A DNA stretch of 64,000 nt, from contig OX442320.1 in assembly GCA_949358305.1 (NCBI GenBank), forward strand, positions 2,110,501-2,174,500, read 5' to 3'. Below the pieces are notes generated by a model. The model ran no database searches, had not been told where the DNA came from, and saw only the letters and a list, made by a program, of their open reading frames with translations. Origin of the DNA: Strigamia acuminata. Taxonomy: Eukaryota > Arthropoda > Chilopoda > Geophilomorpha > Linotaeniidae. How positions within the stretch are numbered: position 1 is the first letter of the stretch; each line of letters opens with the position of its first letter. Position numbers and translations under genes: made by a program. Shown here one piece after another: positions 12,665 to 24,575 of this stretch.

Positions 12665-13555
12665 GCTAGAGAATGTTGAAACGTGTTGTTTGTGACTCAC
12701 AGTAACACCCAATGTTATCAGAAATACTGTAAGTTCAAAAGCCATTCCACGATGAAAACATGGTCTTTAGCAGAATGCTGAATGAATGTAATTATAGATA
12801 AAGAGCTTGCTACACCAATATTGCATTTCCATAGCAACTTAAGAGATGTGCAAAATGATTTGCCGATTGGATTAAGTGATAATGTTGGAAAAACTGCTTG
12901 AAAACATTAATATCAAGATTGAGTGAACCTAACCTAATTTTTGTTGAAATAACATGAAATAGTGTGAATCTCTGTGCATATTGTCTGCATTTTGCATCTA
13001 AAAAGTCATTTTAGATATAAAAACAAAATGCGTAATTTTTGGAAATTGTTTTTACTTTTACTCGGTATACTTTGTGTAATTCCTTTTATCAATTTTCTGG
13101 AAAGATTTTTTCTTGAAATTTTTAATTAATTTATAATCCACATGAGAGAATTACATTTTCGCTCGGGGATTTATGAATTTGGATATTCGCAGACTTATGT
13201 GTTGACAAGAGATAAAAAATGCCAAATTTTCGCGGATGCGTGGAAAAACAGACTTGACAAGAAGTGAATGTGTTGGCGCCTAAAGTCTGAATAAAATGTG
13301 TCAATATTTACTGATATGTATTTTTTGGTCTCTTCCACAAAACCAAAAAAACATATCTTGTTGATCGTTTCAAATTTGTACATTGGCTACATACCGTAGT
13401 TCAAATGGTTTAAGTGCTTACTGGAATCAGCTAAATTGGCTCTAGTCCCACAGGAATAAAAGTTGCTACAACATTACAACCAAGTCAGCTTTCAATAAAA
13501 AAGCAACAAACAACTGCTTAAAGCAGCAATAATAACTACAATAATACTATCGGAT
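12665..13555. other. Gene-free stretch
   Basis: No exon, RNA or element ends recognised. Confidence 0.4.
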
Positions 13556-14089
13556 GGCCCAAATAAAACCGGTCCGACATTACAAGGAGGGTCACTAAGG
13601 GTGTTTAAAAAAATGTATCTATTGTTGAATTAAATACGTATCTATTAATTAGCTTATTTTAGCTGTGGTTAGTGTTGTTTACTTAACGTTTCTGGTTCAG
13701 TGTTTTCCGCTCTTTCGTTTGGGGTTTAGTTTTGGACGATCCGAGCTTTCGTACTCAAGATATTTGTGTTTTAAATCAATTTTAGTCTCAATTTGCCTAG
13801 TTTGATTGCACTGTCATTCCTCGATTTCAGATCTTGTGCTACTTTTGTGGATTTCTTCAACGCTACCCGTAAAATTGATTAAATTTGCAAATATCTCGAG
13901 AACGAACGCTCGGATTATCAAAACTCAAATACCAAACGAAAGAACGGAAAATACTGGAGCAGAAACGTTAATTAAACAACACTGCCCACAACTAATAATC
14001 AATATATATTTAATTGAACAATGTATACATTTCTTTAGACATATTTAGAAATCCTCCTTGTATTGTTGGACCGGTTTTATTTGGGGGCC
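13556..14089. mobile_element. Foldback element with long inverted arms (family F)
   Basis: The ends pair as GGCCC(C)AAATAAAACCGGTCC and its complement. Inverted similarity continues inwards for over 200 bp per side, through blocks such as CGTTTCTGGTTCAG, TCTTTCGTTTGG and GAGATATTTGCAAATT. Nearly the whole element could fold back on itself. No coding capacity is seen. The arms differ at many sites, so the copy is not recent. Confidence 0.85.
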
Positions 14090-15832
14090 GGTAGAATAAA
14101 TTTACGGGATTGTTTGCAACAATGGTGCAAGATTACTTGGTTTTACAGAATGGTCTGACACTGTAGTGTTTTAAAAGTATGTTTTACAGTATATTTTGAT
14201 TTTCCAAAATGCATCCCAGAATATTTAAATATATTACTTGTATTAAATAATGCATTTCATAATACATTTTATAAAATATACCATTTTTGGCAATGCATTC
14301 ATATTTGATAAATAATAATATTGTGGAATACATGATCATTTGCAAGCAAATAACATGCAAAAATGTATTACAAAACGCATAACTTATTATCATATTATTC
14401 TTGATTTTTTGATTTTGCTGTTGTCTTCTTTTGTGTGTTTGCAATTATCCACACGATTGGTGAAACTGATCTTACAGTATAAGTGCAAAATTGTTAAAAT
14501 TGCAAAATTACAACCCCTTATTGTACACTTTGGTACCATACTTTGGTCGATGGAAATCATTTTATCGAATTATTATTTTATTGAATAAAGCAGTTCTTTT
14601 TAAACATTTACATGACACTTTGGGATCCTAGAATTGAAAATTCTTTTCTAAATTTCCATTGTCAACGAATTTGATGATTTTTATTTGCTTTTATATTTAT
14701 CATGATTTATGTTTGAACAGCTTTCGTTGTATAAATACATGGTTAATACTGGTACAGTTGTCCTTGTGGGCACCACAGGGAACCACAGTTTAACATTTCC
14801 GCCAAAGTCATTCAAATAAAAAATACAACCGATGTGTATAATTTTATGACTCGATAAGAAAAACGAAAAATGTAAAATTTTGGTATTAAACGAACTGTGT
14901 GAATCGATAAAACGGCATTCGTTTCCGTTTATTGTGTTCGCGATAAAACTCGATTCGATCAAACGACATTCGACGAAATGATGGAGAAGTACATAGCAGA
15001 ATGCCATTCCGGTGTTTTGTTAATCTAGTAGTATGTTCGATTGCAGGCCGATTGTGTATGTACGTAACGATTGAAGCTAACTTATCTGCTTCTTTTATCT
15101 ATTCTTGTCAAGAAAGTGGTAACGAGTCAATCAATCACCAATGGAAATGTCCATATACTCTGATTTTATCTGAATTTGTTTTCGATACTGTTATCGGCTT
15201 ATTGATTTTTACAGCAAGAGCTTCTTTTGGGTTGGGCAAATCTATCATCATTTTGCGTTAAGGGTTGCAACGGAAGAGAGACAGGACTGCAAATTTAATT
15301 ACACAAAGGAAGGAAAGTTTGCAAATTTCTAGTGAAAGGAATTCTTGGAATGCCAATTCATTAAATGTTGCATGTTTAGTGCTGACCCAGTAATGGTTGT
15401 AAAAATAGAAATTATTTATTACTTTATTTTCTTTTATGTTGTACGAATCAATGTTTGTGTGGTCATGCTTGTGTAGCTACTTCTCAAGGCCACACACAAC
15501 ACCAAGGATGGAATTTCAGAAATCCAAAAAGGGCTTTCATGATTGTGCAATTTTAACAATTTTGCACTTTTGGATTTACTAAGTGACTTCAGTTCCACCG
15601 ATCATGTTCTTAATTGCAAAAACATAAATCAGGATAAATGCAAAATCATAAAATCAGGGTAGTCAAATCCAAAACAAAATGGAGGCAACCATGTTTGATC
15701 TAAGTGGTCAGTCTTGAGTAACTACACTGTACTAGTATGCTGAATTACGTGTAAAATATTAATAAACTACTGTAAACAGTTTACCGGTAGTAGAATTAAC
15801 TAATATTCTTATTGTTGATTCTACTGTATTTA
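14090..15832. other. Gene-free stretch
   Basis: AT-rich, with short open frames of no recognisable family. A CG-containing patch near 14890-14980 with repeated CGATAAAAC and ACGACATTCG motifs may be another degraded repeat. Confidence 0.4.
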
Positions 15833-16108
15833 TACTATGTTTACATGCGCAGTGAGATGAAATATTCCGTGTGCACAACTAACTGTCGTGTAAACAGGGG
15901 TGGCAAGGATTATTCGAGTAGTGAATAATCCTTCGCAGAAGGTTGTTTAATTCGAGTGAACCCGAACTATTTTTATTGCGCATGCTCACATCACTTCCGG
16001 CACTTCCCCATTGGTCGAAAACCGAAAGTGATCATGAATTATTTTCTGCATGTAAACACACTCGAATTATTCACCACTTCAAAATATTCGGTGCATGTAA
16101 ACGTAGTA
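15833..16108. mobile_element. MITE with TACTATGTTTACATGC ends (family G)
   Basis: The left end TACTATGTTTACATGC and the right end, GCATGTAAACGTAGTA, are inverted repeats with one mismatch in 16 bp. Looser pairing continues inwards at AAATATTC. Inside are further GTAAACA and TCGAATTATTCA repeats. It is non-coding. Confidence 0.8.
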
Positions 16109-17224
16109 TTATTGCCGGTCGCCGTCTAAATCTGCACTAAGACAACGCAAGAAAAGTGAGTGAGTGTGTTTCTTTTGAAAAATTTGCGGCATTAGATTTC
16201 ACCGCAGTCAAATGTAATGTGAGGGAATCTGTCGACTTTAAACGTGCCCGTAAAAGAAATGGCGTTAATATGCAGCAAATGGAAGATGCAGAAATGAGTT
16301 TTGTTTTATCTGAAGGCATTTTGTGCTTGGATGAAGTGAAGACACTCAGCAACTTATTGGCTCGGATTTTATTCCGCTTTTCTCTTTCTTTTAAATCATA
16401 GCGAATGATTGGGTAGGCGGTTGCTAAGGGAAACGAGTAATAGCAACAGGAAAATGATACAGCAGACAACTGTCTCTACCATTTTTTTTATATCTCGCAT
16501 GGTTATTATTTCTTTTTGTGGCTTCTCCGCTAAGATAAGTAAATTGAAACATTTTGCTTCTATTGTTGCAGCTGTTTCAATTTCTTTAGTTCTATTTTTT
16601 TCTTTATTTAATTTTAGTTTTTACATTAATATACAAAAGCTGGAAATCCGATGAAACATTTTCTGCAATTACCCACATGATGTATCGTGAATCCTGAGAT
16701 GAGTAAAATCTGAACAGTAATAGAGAATACCTTTTGTTTTTGATAATAATTCTTCGTCGAGGAAATCCCTTTGTGCCGATGACACTAGGCACGGCTTAAA
16801 ATATTAATTTCAGCCACCATTTATCATGACGGATAGCCTCGTGCAAATCTTACGATGAGTTATGAAATGGCTTACTTACTGAAACGTGAAAGATCAACGA
16901 TGAAACACAACAGTTTTGATTAATTTGTGGAGAAAAAATAGCTTAACTCTGCAATAGCCAATCGCTAAAAGTTGGCAAATATTTCCTTGCAAAAATTGAG
17001 CAACAATTGAGCTTTTTGGATTATGTGAGGGCTTTGTTTGGTGCGAACAAGGTGTTAGGTTGTGACCGATTTCCGGTCATGGACAACACACACCCACATG
17101 GCCCTCGACCAATTTAGTTATGGTTAACCCTAACCGAATTTTCAGCAAATTGGTCGCAGGTAACGGCAGCAATGCGGCGTAAGCAATGGGAAAGACATGA
17201 GATCCTGACCCCTAGACAACTGAA
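16109..17224. other. Gene-free stretch
   Basis: No exon, RNA or element ends recognised. Two overlapping antiparallel open frames near 16140-16470 have no family signature. Confidence 0.4.
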
Positions 17225-17343
17225 TATACTCAAAACCACCACAACGTTGTCCTAACTCCTATTGGTTGAACCATCCCATTGGTGTAGTGGCAACCAGCTT
17301 AGACAATAGGAGTTAGGACAACGTTGTGGTGGTTTTGAGTATA
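17225..17343. mobile_element. Minimal hairpin MITE (family E, member 2)
   Basis: Two 40-bp arms, 17225-17264 and 17304-17343, are perfect reverse complements starting TATACTCAAAACCACCACAA, separated by 39 bp. The whole 119-bp element is little more than two TIRs. It shares the outer TATACTC and the CAACGTTGTCCTAA block with 17436-17721. A transcript across it would make a perfect 40-bp hairpin. Confidence 0.9.
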
Positions 17344-17435
17344 GAGGCCTTAAAATCAAATAAACCAGTTTCTGATGACATTCGGCGCTTTTTGGGCGAC
17401 CCCCATTTACACTCATAATGTTAGCACGGCCCAGC

Positions 17436-17721
17436 TATACTCTGAACCGATACAACGTTGACCTAATTCCAGACGTCTTACGCCTAACTGTGGACTGTGC
17501 TCTACTAGGCGGAAAAGTAGTTCTGTGTCAAAGCATCATCTTTGACAATGAAACAAGTGTTGGTAATCGATCACAATGTCTGGAGTTTGATTACAAGGTC
17601 TGGAGTTTGATTACAATGTCTGGAGTTTGATTACAATTCTGGTGTTTTGGGCTACTTTTTTGTGCCACTAGACCAGTGATAATGCTGGAATTAGGACAAC
17701 GTTGTATCGGCTCAGAGTATA
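17436..17721. mobile_element. MITE family E, member 3
   Basis: The inverted ends TATACTCTGAACCGATACAA and their partner agree over about 36 bp with two mismatches. The interior includes GTGCTCTACTAGGCGGAAAA and three tandem units of about 20 bp containing GTCTGGAGTTTGATTACAA at about 17578-17637. The member at 20324-20562 is the same type in reverse orientation and has only one such unit. Confidence 0.9.
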
Positions 17722-18608
17722 GAAGTTGTTGCCTGTAGTTTGTAATGGGAGGTCTGTGCAATTCCATTCTTACGTGTGTCTTAGATGTTTTCTGAACAGG
17801 GAAAACATTGAGAAACCATTGGGCATAAATTTGCCTGTTATCGGAGTTTTCTGGGGTGTTGTTCCGGACATTTTAATTAGATTTTTTTGTTATGACGGGA
17901 TTGATCCGTAAAGGCAGCTTTAATTTTACTTTCTTTGTGGAAATTCTGTGTGGAGTTAAGCATATTTCTTTTGACGGTGTCAAGTTTTTCAATTTTGCCA
18001 ACATTTCCTGGCGGAGTAAAGCTGCAAATCGGTTTGAGCCTTAAAATAAAAATCCCTTTATCTCTGTTGCACATTTACATGCAATTTGCTTCTTTCTCCT
18101 ACAGCGGAGGTTGTTGACCTTCTTTCCTGTGTTTCCATGCGAACAGGACAACAGATAAAGGAAGGATGCTGGCCGCTTCGGTTTTACTGTTATTTAAGGA
18201 AAGATTAACATTTTAGAATTAATTTTACTCAAACTGGGAGTTTATTGACTGCTTGATGTATTCAAAAGATGTTTGTGAATTTGAATTTCAATGGGAATCA
18301 ATAAAAATATGAGATTTACTTTTTTTTCTTCTTTTTTTCCCCTTCTTTTTAAATTTTTCTAAAGTTGATTATGTGGAATATTTTGAGCTCTTTAATTTTT
18401 TATTCTGAGTTAGAGTGTAGTCATTTTTTTGGATTTATGTCTTAGAATGGCGCCCACAATCTTGATGCCAAAAGCAAACTAAAAAATCCCTGTCTGCGCA
18501 TTCAAAAGCACAGCAAATACACGATTTTGGAAATATTAACACTGTATCCACTCATGCACAATAAACACTTTTAGATTTTTGTGTTTTCGTCTGCAAAAAA
18601 ATGGCATT
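17722..18608. other. Gene-free stretch
   Basis: No exon or RNA recognised. Pyrimidine-rich run near 18320-18360. Confidence 0.4.
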
Positions 18609-19018
18609 TATACTCTGTCTCACTATAAGAGTGGCCTATTTTCCATTAGCCTAGCTTTATTACTCCTAACTGTGGGCTGTGTGCTTAAGTGCTACCACCA
18701 GGAAAAGTAGTTTTGTTTTGTTTTTAATTTGTTTGATTACTGTAATAATTGAAATGATGTAATTTTATTTGTATTTTATAAGAAAATATTTTTTCAGTAA
18801 AGATTTATGATGTTTTTATTTCAATATTCATGTTTATTTAGTTTATTGCTTGCTTTGTCAGGAAAGCAAACAATTTTCTAATTTTTTTTATTGGTTGGTT
18901 TGTTTGAAAAGCAGACAAAATGTCAACCAGTGTTTTGACATATTTGTTGGTATCACTAAACAAGTGAAATGGCTCGGCCAATGGAAACTACGCCACTCTT
19001 ATAATGAGACAGAATATA
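18609..19018. mobile_element. MITE family E, member 4
   Basis: The inverted ends TATACTCTGTCTCACTATAA and their partner match over about 45 bp with a few mismatches. The interior resembles 12201-12664 in the motifs CTACCACCAGGAAAAGTAG and AAATGGCTCGGCCAATGG. The terminal arms carry their own sequence after the shared TATACTCTG. Confidence 0.9.
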
Positions 19019-19061
19019 GTGTTTAAATTTGGCGTCAAGATACCGGGGCAAGATTTAAAGC

Positions 19062-19454
19062 TAGGTTCACACTTGTGTTCACACTAGGGGCGACGCAACG
19101 CAAGAAAAAATTAGTCAAACACAATGCAGAGTCTGTTCACAGAGCTGAATCTGAAACAATTGATGTTGCGTCTGGCCAATCAGATGGTTTCAATGAAACC
19201 TGGAATTGGATTTAGTTCTAGAACTAGTTCCAGAATCCGATAATGGCGGCCTCTTTCCAAGTGGCAAAGTCTCGCCAACCGGACGTGAATCAACGAGCGT
19301 TGGAGTCAATTGTGATTGGTTGGCTGCAAGACCTTTCCTTGCATTGCGTCGCTCACTTCAACTTGGAGTTGAAGCAGGAATTTTTGGACGCAAGCAGCTT
19401 GCATTGCGTCAGTTTTCTTGTGATGCTTTTAGTGTGAACACAAGTGTGAACCTA
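19062..19454. mobile_element. MITE with TAGGTTCACACTTGTG ends (family H, copy 1, uninterrupted)
   Basis: The left end TAGGTTCACACTTGTGTTCA and the right end are inverted repeats over 25 bp. Weaker pairing may extend outwards into TTAAAGC. The interior carries AATGGCGGCC and AAGTCTCGCCAACC blocks, shared with 33722-34693. At about 19231 it holds the uninterrupted site where the other copy has a nested insertion. Confidence 0.9.
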
Positions 19455-20121
19455 CTTGTAGCTTAAGGGACCCTGATTGTCCATCCTTTCTTTTAAACCC
19501 AACATTATTTTGTCAGTAATTGATTTTTCACCCAACAACGTGCAGTTTTTTTGCTTAAATGTTTCACCTTTTCCCTTTAAGTGGTTTAATTTTTTTTACT
19601 GCAGTTTCATTTGTCTATCTTACGTAGAAACTGAAAGAAATGAAAGATTAAAAACTTACCCGAGGCAACTTGTAGCAGAGAAATTTATAAGCTTGTTAGC
19701 GCTTCAAGTTGGAAAAGTCACTTTGGAAAAAAGTGTTATATTATCTGGGTTTAGTGCTTGATAAAGGAACCGTACAAACCATTCTACTAAGAATGCTTTA
19801 AGTGCATTGCTGAGTCGTGTGTCAGCTTCAGGGACTGAGTGGTTACAAGTTTGTTGAGACCTTGACACACAATGCCTTAAACATAGACGAGACCAGAAAG
19901 AACGTTCTCATGCTCAATACAGTGGAATTGCATGGCAACAAAGTCAACAAAAACAATATGCAATTAAACAAAGTGGTCCAATGGATATGAAATTGTGAAA
20001 CTTTGTTTGTCAATTCAGTGATGTTCTGTTGTTTGTTTTTCACTTAACCAACCCAGTATTGTACTTGTATTCATTTCATTTATCTTTGCTTGAATACTCC
20101 GCGTTTTTTCTTAATATGTAA
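19455..20121. other. Gene-free stretch
   Basis: No exon, RNA or element ends recognised. Confidence 0.4.
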
Positions 20122-20304
20122 TACTATGTTCACACCATCGGATCCAGATTGGCTGGATCTAGATCCACACGATCATATCCAAATGAACAGAGTTCAAACA
20201 TTCTTCCGCATTCTGTTGTGTTCAACGAGATCAGTGTTCACGCCAATCATGGATCTCGACCTGCAACGTCGGATGCGATCCAAAACCTTGGTATGAACAT
20301 GGTA
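20122..20304. mobile_element. Short MITE with TACTATGTTCACACCA ends (family I)
   Basis: The left end TACTATGTTCACACCA and the right end TGGTATGAACATGGTA are inverted repeats with two mismatches in 16 bp. The 183-bp interior is rich in GGATC/GATCC motifs, including GGATCTAGATCC. It is non-coding. The ends resemble family G in style, but the sequence differs. Confidence 0.7.
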
Positions 20305-20323
20305 TAACCAGCAGCAAGTCTCC

Positions 20324-20562
20324 TATACTCTGAGCCGACACAACGTTGTTCTTATTCACTGGTGTAGTGGCACAAAAAGGGAGCCCAAAACACCAGAATC
20401 GTCATTGAACTCCAGACATTGTGATCGATTACCAACACTTGTTTCATTGTCAAAGGTGATGCTTTGACACACAACTACTTTTCCGCGTAGTAGAGCACAG
20501 TCCACAGTTAGGCGTAATACAGCTGGAATTAGGACAACGTTGTATCGGCTCAGAGTAGTATA
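20324..20562. mobile_element. MITE family E, member 5 (reverse of member 3)
   Basis: Starts TATACTCTGAGCCGACACAA and ends with the matching inverted end GTATCGGCTCAGAGTA. The interior is the reverse complement of that of 17436-17721, with shared blocks around GTAGTAGAGCACAGTCCACA. A small GTA duplication disturbs the last bases. Confidence 0.88.
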
Positions 20563-21354
20563 CTTCTACATCTTTTTGAGCACTAAATACATCAAATTCA
20601 TTGATAGAAATCTGTTTACGGTGCTTGTGTTTTGGTTTTGCAAAGTCACTTTACAGCTACGTATACCGAAAGCCGGACTTGCACAAGGGTATTGGAATAG
20701 CGATTAGAGTGTGACAGCTGGTTGTTGTGAAGAACAAAATATCTCTTGTTATTTTTCTATTACGGAGAGTTTGAAAGTCCATACTGAACTTCTTCTTTAA
20801 ATGAAGTAAAGTTGCAACACTGCATCCACTCTTTTTATGTAAAAGTTAAAACTTTTTTCCATTTTTTTAATACTTTTTTATGTAGGGAATTTAGAATGGA
20901 AGACTGCACACAGGTGTATGGAAATGCATTGCATGGATCAATAGGTGGAAAAATCAATGGAAAAAAAATTTGTCCAAGGTGATTTCAAACCAACTGGTGG
21001 TAATCACTGGAGAATGAAGTTTATTTTCCAATTCTTCTTGTCATGTCCACACTACAACACATTTATCACATGACCAATAAAGCAGATAACAGCATCATGT
21101 ACTATACCAAACCATCTTGAAAATTATTTTTTCAAAAAATGCCTCTAAGGAATTCAAAATCCAAATAAAAACTCTTAAATGGAACAAAAATGATGAAAAT
21201 GTAGTACCGGTACGCAGCAACGGAACAACGGAACAACCGCTAGATCAATACGAAATTCTCAAAATAAAAGAAAACTGGTCTTTCTATGCTAATTTTTTGT
21301 GAAAATTAAGTTGTTTTTTTTTTATAGAAAAAATCTATTTTGCTGCAAATTTGG
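20563..21354. other. Gene-free stretch
   Basis: No exon or RNA recognised. A 61-codon frame at 21117-21302 has a plausible amino-acid mix but no family signature. Confidence 0.4.
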
Positions 21355-21612
21355 AACAATGCTTTTCAAACAATGCTGTTCCAACAATGCTATTCCAACA
21401 ATGCTATTCCAACAATGCTATTCCAACAATGCTGTTCCAACAATGCTATTCCAACAATGCTATTCCAACAATGCTATTCCAACAATGCTGTTCCAACAAT
21501 GCTATTCCAACAATGCTATTCCAACAATGCTATTCCAACAATGCTATTCCAACAATGCTATTCCAACAATGCTATTCCAACAATGCTGTTCCAACAATGC
21601 TATTTCAACAAT
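21355..21612. repeat. 14-bp minisatellite, about 18 units
   Basis: Head-to-tail units of AACAATGCTATTCC, with a common variant AACAATGCTGTTCC, run without length changes. Because 14 is not a multiple of three and the unit has no stop, all three plus-strand frames stay open through it with the same 14-residue period (MLFQQCYSNNAIPT). These frames follow from the repeat and are not evidence of a gene. Confidence 0.97.
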
Positions 21613-22092
21613 AACTAAGTTAATGTAGTCACAGCTTTTCCTAATAAGTGAAAAAACTGAATTTTATTGATATGGGAAACCATGTGTTTATACCGTATAA
21701 GCTTGGCATTAATTTTCTGGTAGACATGACGTTGTATGTGACAAAGTGAAATTTGTACATTAATTACCCATAATGCAGTTTGCTGATCTGGAACAACGAA
21801 ATGACTGTCGATCTATTTCAACTTTTAAACAAACCAAATTTAGCTCATGTAACTAACCCCAAAAGCAAGACTTATTGAAATTTGTTATAAAATGCAGGAA
21901 TACACCATTTTTATTTATGCTTGGTGCCATTTTTAATAAAGGCACGCAATATCGAGGTAAGTACCACATGCATGGGTGTTTACGTTGCAAATGGTAGTGC
22001 ACAAAACGCCCAAAATCTACCTTGTACAAATGGAATTTAGTTTTTCAAATTAGCGTGTTTTTAAAGGCTTTTATTTAACTTGACTTGAACGT
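21613..22092. other. Gene-free stretch
   Basis: Nothing recognised. Confidence 0.4.
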
Positions 22093-22117
22093 TGTGTGTG
22101 TGTGTGTGTGTGTGTGG
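22093..22117. repeat. (GT)n microsatellite
   Basis: Uninterrupted alternating GT of about 24 bases. Confidence 0.95.
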
Positions 22118-22160
22118 TTCAACGTCCGGTCACGTGACCTGAAAAGTAACTTTTCAAACC

Positions 22161-22178
22161 GCAGCGCCACCTGGCGGA
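22161..22178 (-). promoter_or_regulatory. CTCF-like motif
   Basis: GCAGCGCCACCTGGCGG reads on the minus strand as CCGCCAGGTGGCGCTGC, close to the AGGTGGCGC core known for insect CTCF insulator sites. Similar cores are at 46484-46496, 50726-50740 and 52480-52496. The match is by eye and sites of this length arise by chance, so binding is a guess. Confidence 0.3.
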
Positions 22179-22299
22179 ACCCGTGTCCTTTAATGGATGC
22201 CAAAATGTTCGCCGATACGAATTTTGATGTTTTCGATACTTTAAAAGGTTCTAAAAATTTTGAAACCAGGCTAAACCTGGTTAAAACAAAAATTCCTAG

Positions 22300-22482
22300 C
22301 TGCCCATATATATTTTGTTTTTTAATATTATTTAGAAAAAGTACTTTGTTGAATGTTTTTTGGCACGATCACGGCAATCACGAAACAATTTGCGGTAGTA
22401 GCGCACTCTGGCGGCGATTTGAAAACCAATATAAAAGCCTTTTTCAAAAACTTGGTTTTTTATATTTACTTGTTTGCAGAAT
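22300..22482. repeat. Dispersed repeat J, copy 1
   Basis: Matches 53762-53935 in reverse complement through blocks such as GGCACGATCACGGCAATCA, TGGCGGCGATTTGAA and AAAACTTGGTTTTTTATATT. No terminal repeats or coding frame conserved in both copies are evident, so the class is unknown. Confidence 0.8.
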
Positions 22483-23680
22483 ACTGATTGGTTTACATGA
22501 TCAATTTTCTAAAAAAAAAAGTAAAACCCATATTTTCACTATTCTGAAAAACTGAAAAACTGTGACCATGTAAACTTGGTAAATATTATTCCAACGATGT
22601 TATTTATAACAAAATATTCTATTCCATCAATGCAAACCGCCCTATTCTATGAACAACATTTTTGACAGGAAAAAAAGTGGAAGATAAAAGAAGTGAAATA
22701 GACGAAAGTACTTGTAGTGTATTAAGACTGAATTTAAGCTAACCTAACCCATGTTGGCTCGATTTGACTTTGTGGATTGGATTTGGGGGTTAAAATCTAA
22801 TTTTTATCTTTTCTATCAGTTTATGAAAACGACGTGTTAATTTTCTTGATGCGGTTTGAATTTAAATTCAAATGTGCGAAATTGTAGGCAGCTACGGCAC
22901 TGAATAGAAATTGTGGAGGAATGTCAAGTCATTTTGACTCATCGTATGAAATGATAGGTGAAAATTGTAAAAGAGGCTTCATAAAAATTGATTTGATTCT
23001 GTAGGTAGGACGAGTTCACTCGACTGCACAGTTTTGGGTGAATTTCTTTTCACACCTGGAGAAAGACTAATGATTTTGCAAAGGGAGATAAATGGGTTGT
23101 TAAAGCCGGAATCTGTAAAACTAAAGCAAGAATGACTGCTCTCTCTCTCTGTCTTGCTTTGTAAGCAAAGGGGTGGCAAACCCAACTGATATAACTCAAG
23201 AGTTGCAAAATTCTTTGTTGGGTTCATTCTCCTTTCGGCTCGTATTGATTGTCATTGTTCATTCAAACTGCATGCACAAACATGCAATCTTGTCCTTAAT
23301 GCTTCAAATCAAGTGCTGTTGAGTAAGGTTTCTGTTGTCTGATTAAAGGGGAAGTATTGCAACCATTCTTTTTTTCAGAATGATTTCCTGGAAAAACAGA
23401 TATCGACTAGTAACTTACATGTTAGATGTTACTGTATCGGAGATGGTCTACAAATTACATACCAGGAAAATTAGGCTTGTGTTATCTCGTAGATGTTAAA
23501 AGGTGTAAGATTATACACATATAGGTTGAAACGCTTGTCCTTATTTTGTCTCCTTATTAGGGTTAAATTATACCATTGATGTAATGAACATGATGTGTAA
23601 ATATTACGCCATTAGGTGTGTACAGCCAAGATTGATGTCATTTTATCAATACACTTGCTGTTCTAGAACTAGTTCTAAGG
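22483..23680. other. Gene-free stretch
   Basis: No exon or RNA recognised. A short CT run lies near 23138-23154. Confidence 0.4.
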
Positions 23681-24426
23681 ACATGTGACATCATAACTAT
23701 TTACAAGTTCCAAGATGTCTGCCCCATGGAGGATATGAACAACAGCTGGTAGCTGCATTTTCCAAATAAACACTTTTTACTTTTAAGATTTCAACATTAT
23801 AAAAACATCAGAATATCAACTAAACAGCAACTTCCAGGATTTATTCATTAATGACCTCTAAAAATTGTTAGAATATTTAAATAGTTTGGACATTTGTTTG
23901 CGTTTGTATTACTCTGTATACAGTGTATGTATTAAATCAAATATTTATTTAGCTTTTGCCAATTTGTTTACATGAATAAATTTGAAGCATTCTCATCATT
24001 TTCTCTCATTCTGTGTACATTACATTGTTGTACATGTGGGACAAAAATAATTTCCTGCAGTACAACTAAACAATGCAACCTGCAGGGAAGTCCACAGGTG
24101 TACAGAACATTTTTAACAATTAAACTAGTATGCTTGTCCAGTTGAATTGGTTTTAACTTACATTAAATAAATAAAAAATATACTGACAATAAGAAAATAA
24201 TTTCTTACAACATTAATTTAAAATATAACAGTTCCTTTTAAGGTTTTTGCTTATTAATGTATAAGTTGCTGTTTAGTTGATATTCTGATGTTGTAATGTT
24301 GAAATCTGAAAAGAAAAAAGTGTTTATTTTGAAAATGCAGCTACAGCTGTTGTTCATAAACTCCATGGGGGGCAGACATCTTGGAACTTGTGAATAGTTA
24401 AGATGTCACATGTTACATGTCACATG
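23681..24426. mobile_element. Element with ~185-bp inverted arms (family K)
   Basis: From ACATGTGACATCATAACTAT the left arm is matched in reverse complement at the right end through GTTCCAAGATGTCTGCCCC, ATGAACAACAGCTG, AAATAAACACTTTTT and ATCAACTAAACAGCAACTT, about 185 bp per side with scattered differences. The central region of about 370 bp is AT-rich and non-coding. It is a long-TIR non-autonomous element. The next repeat abuts its right end. Confidence 0.88.
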
Positions 24427-24431
24427 TTTTT

Positions 24432-24575
24432 AGAAAAAATTAGTGTTACAACACACAGTAAAGAGAGAGGTGCATTTAAATAAAGAAAGTATTGACTGTT
24501 TAGATAATAGCAATACTTAATTTAAAAAAAATTTAAACAATTGTGGATTACACACTCCTGCGGTCTCCTTGTTAG
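24432..24575. repeat. Dispersed repeat L, copy 1
   Basis: Reverse complement of most of 39836-40003: AGTGTTACAACACACAGTAA, AAAGTATTGACTGTTTAGAT and CACACTCCTGCGGTCTCCTT are shared. In both places it lies next to an ACATGTGACAT end of the family K type, so K and L may be parts of one larger element. Confidence 0.8.

Noticed and set aside
21355-21612. CRISPR-like regular array
   Set aside because: The units are head to tail without spacers, in a eukaryotic genome: a minisatellite.
21299-21628. 109-codon open frame with repeated MLFQQCYSNN peptide
   Set aside because: It is produced by the 14-bp tandem repeat, which keeps all three frames open; no start context, splice sites or conserved domain.
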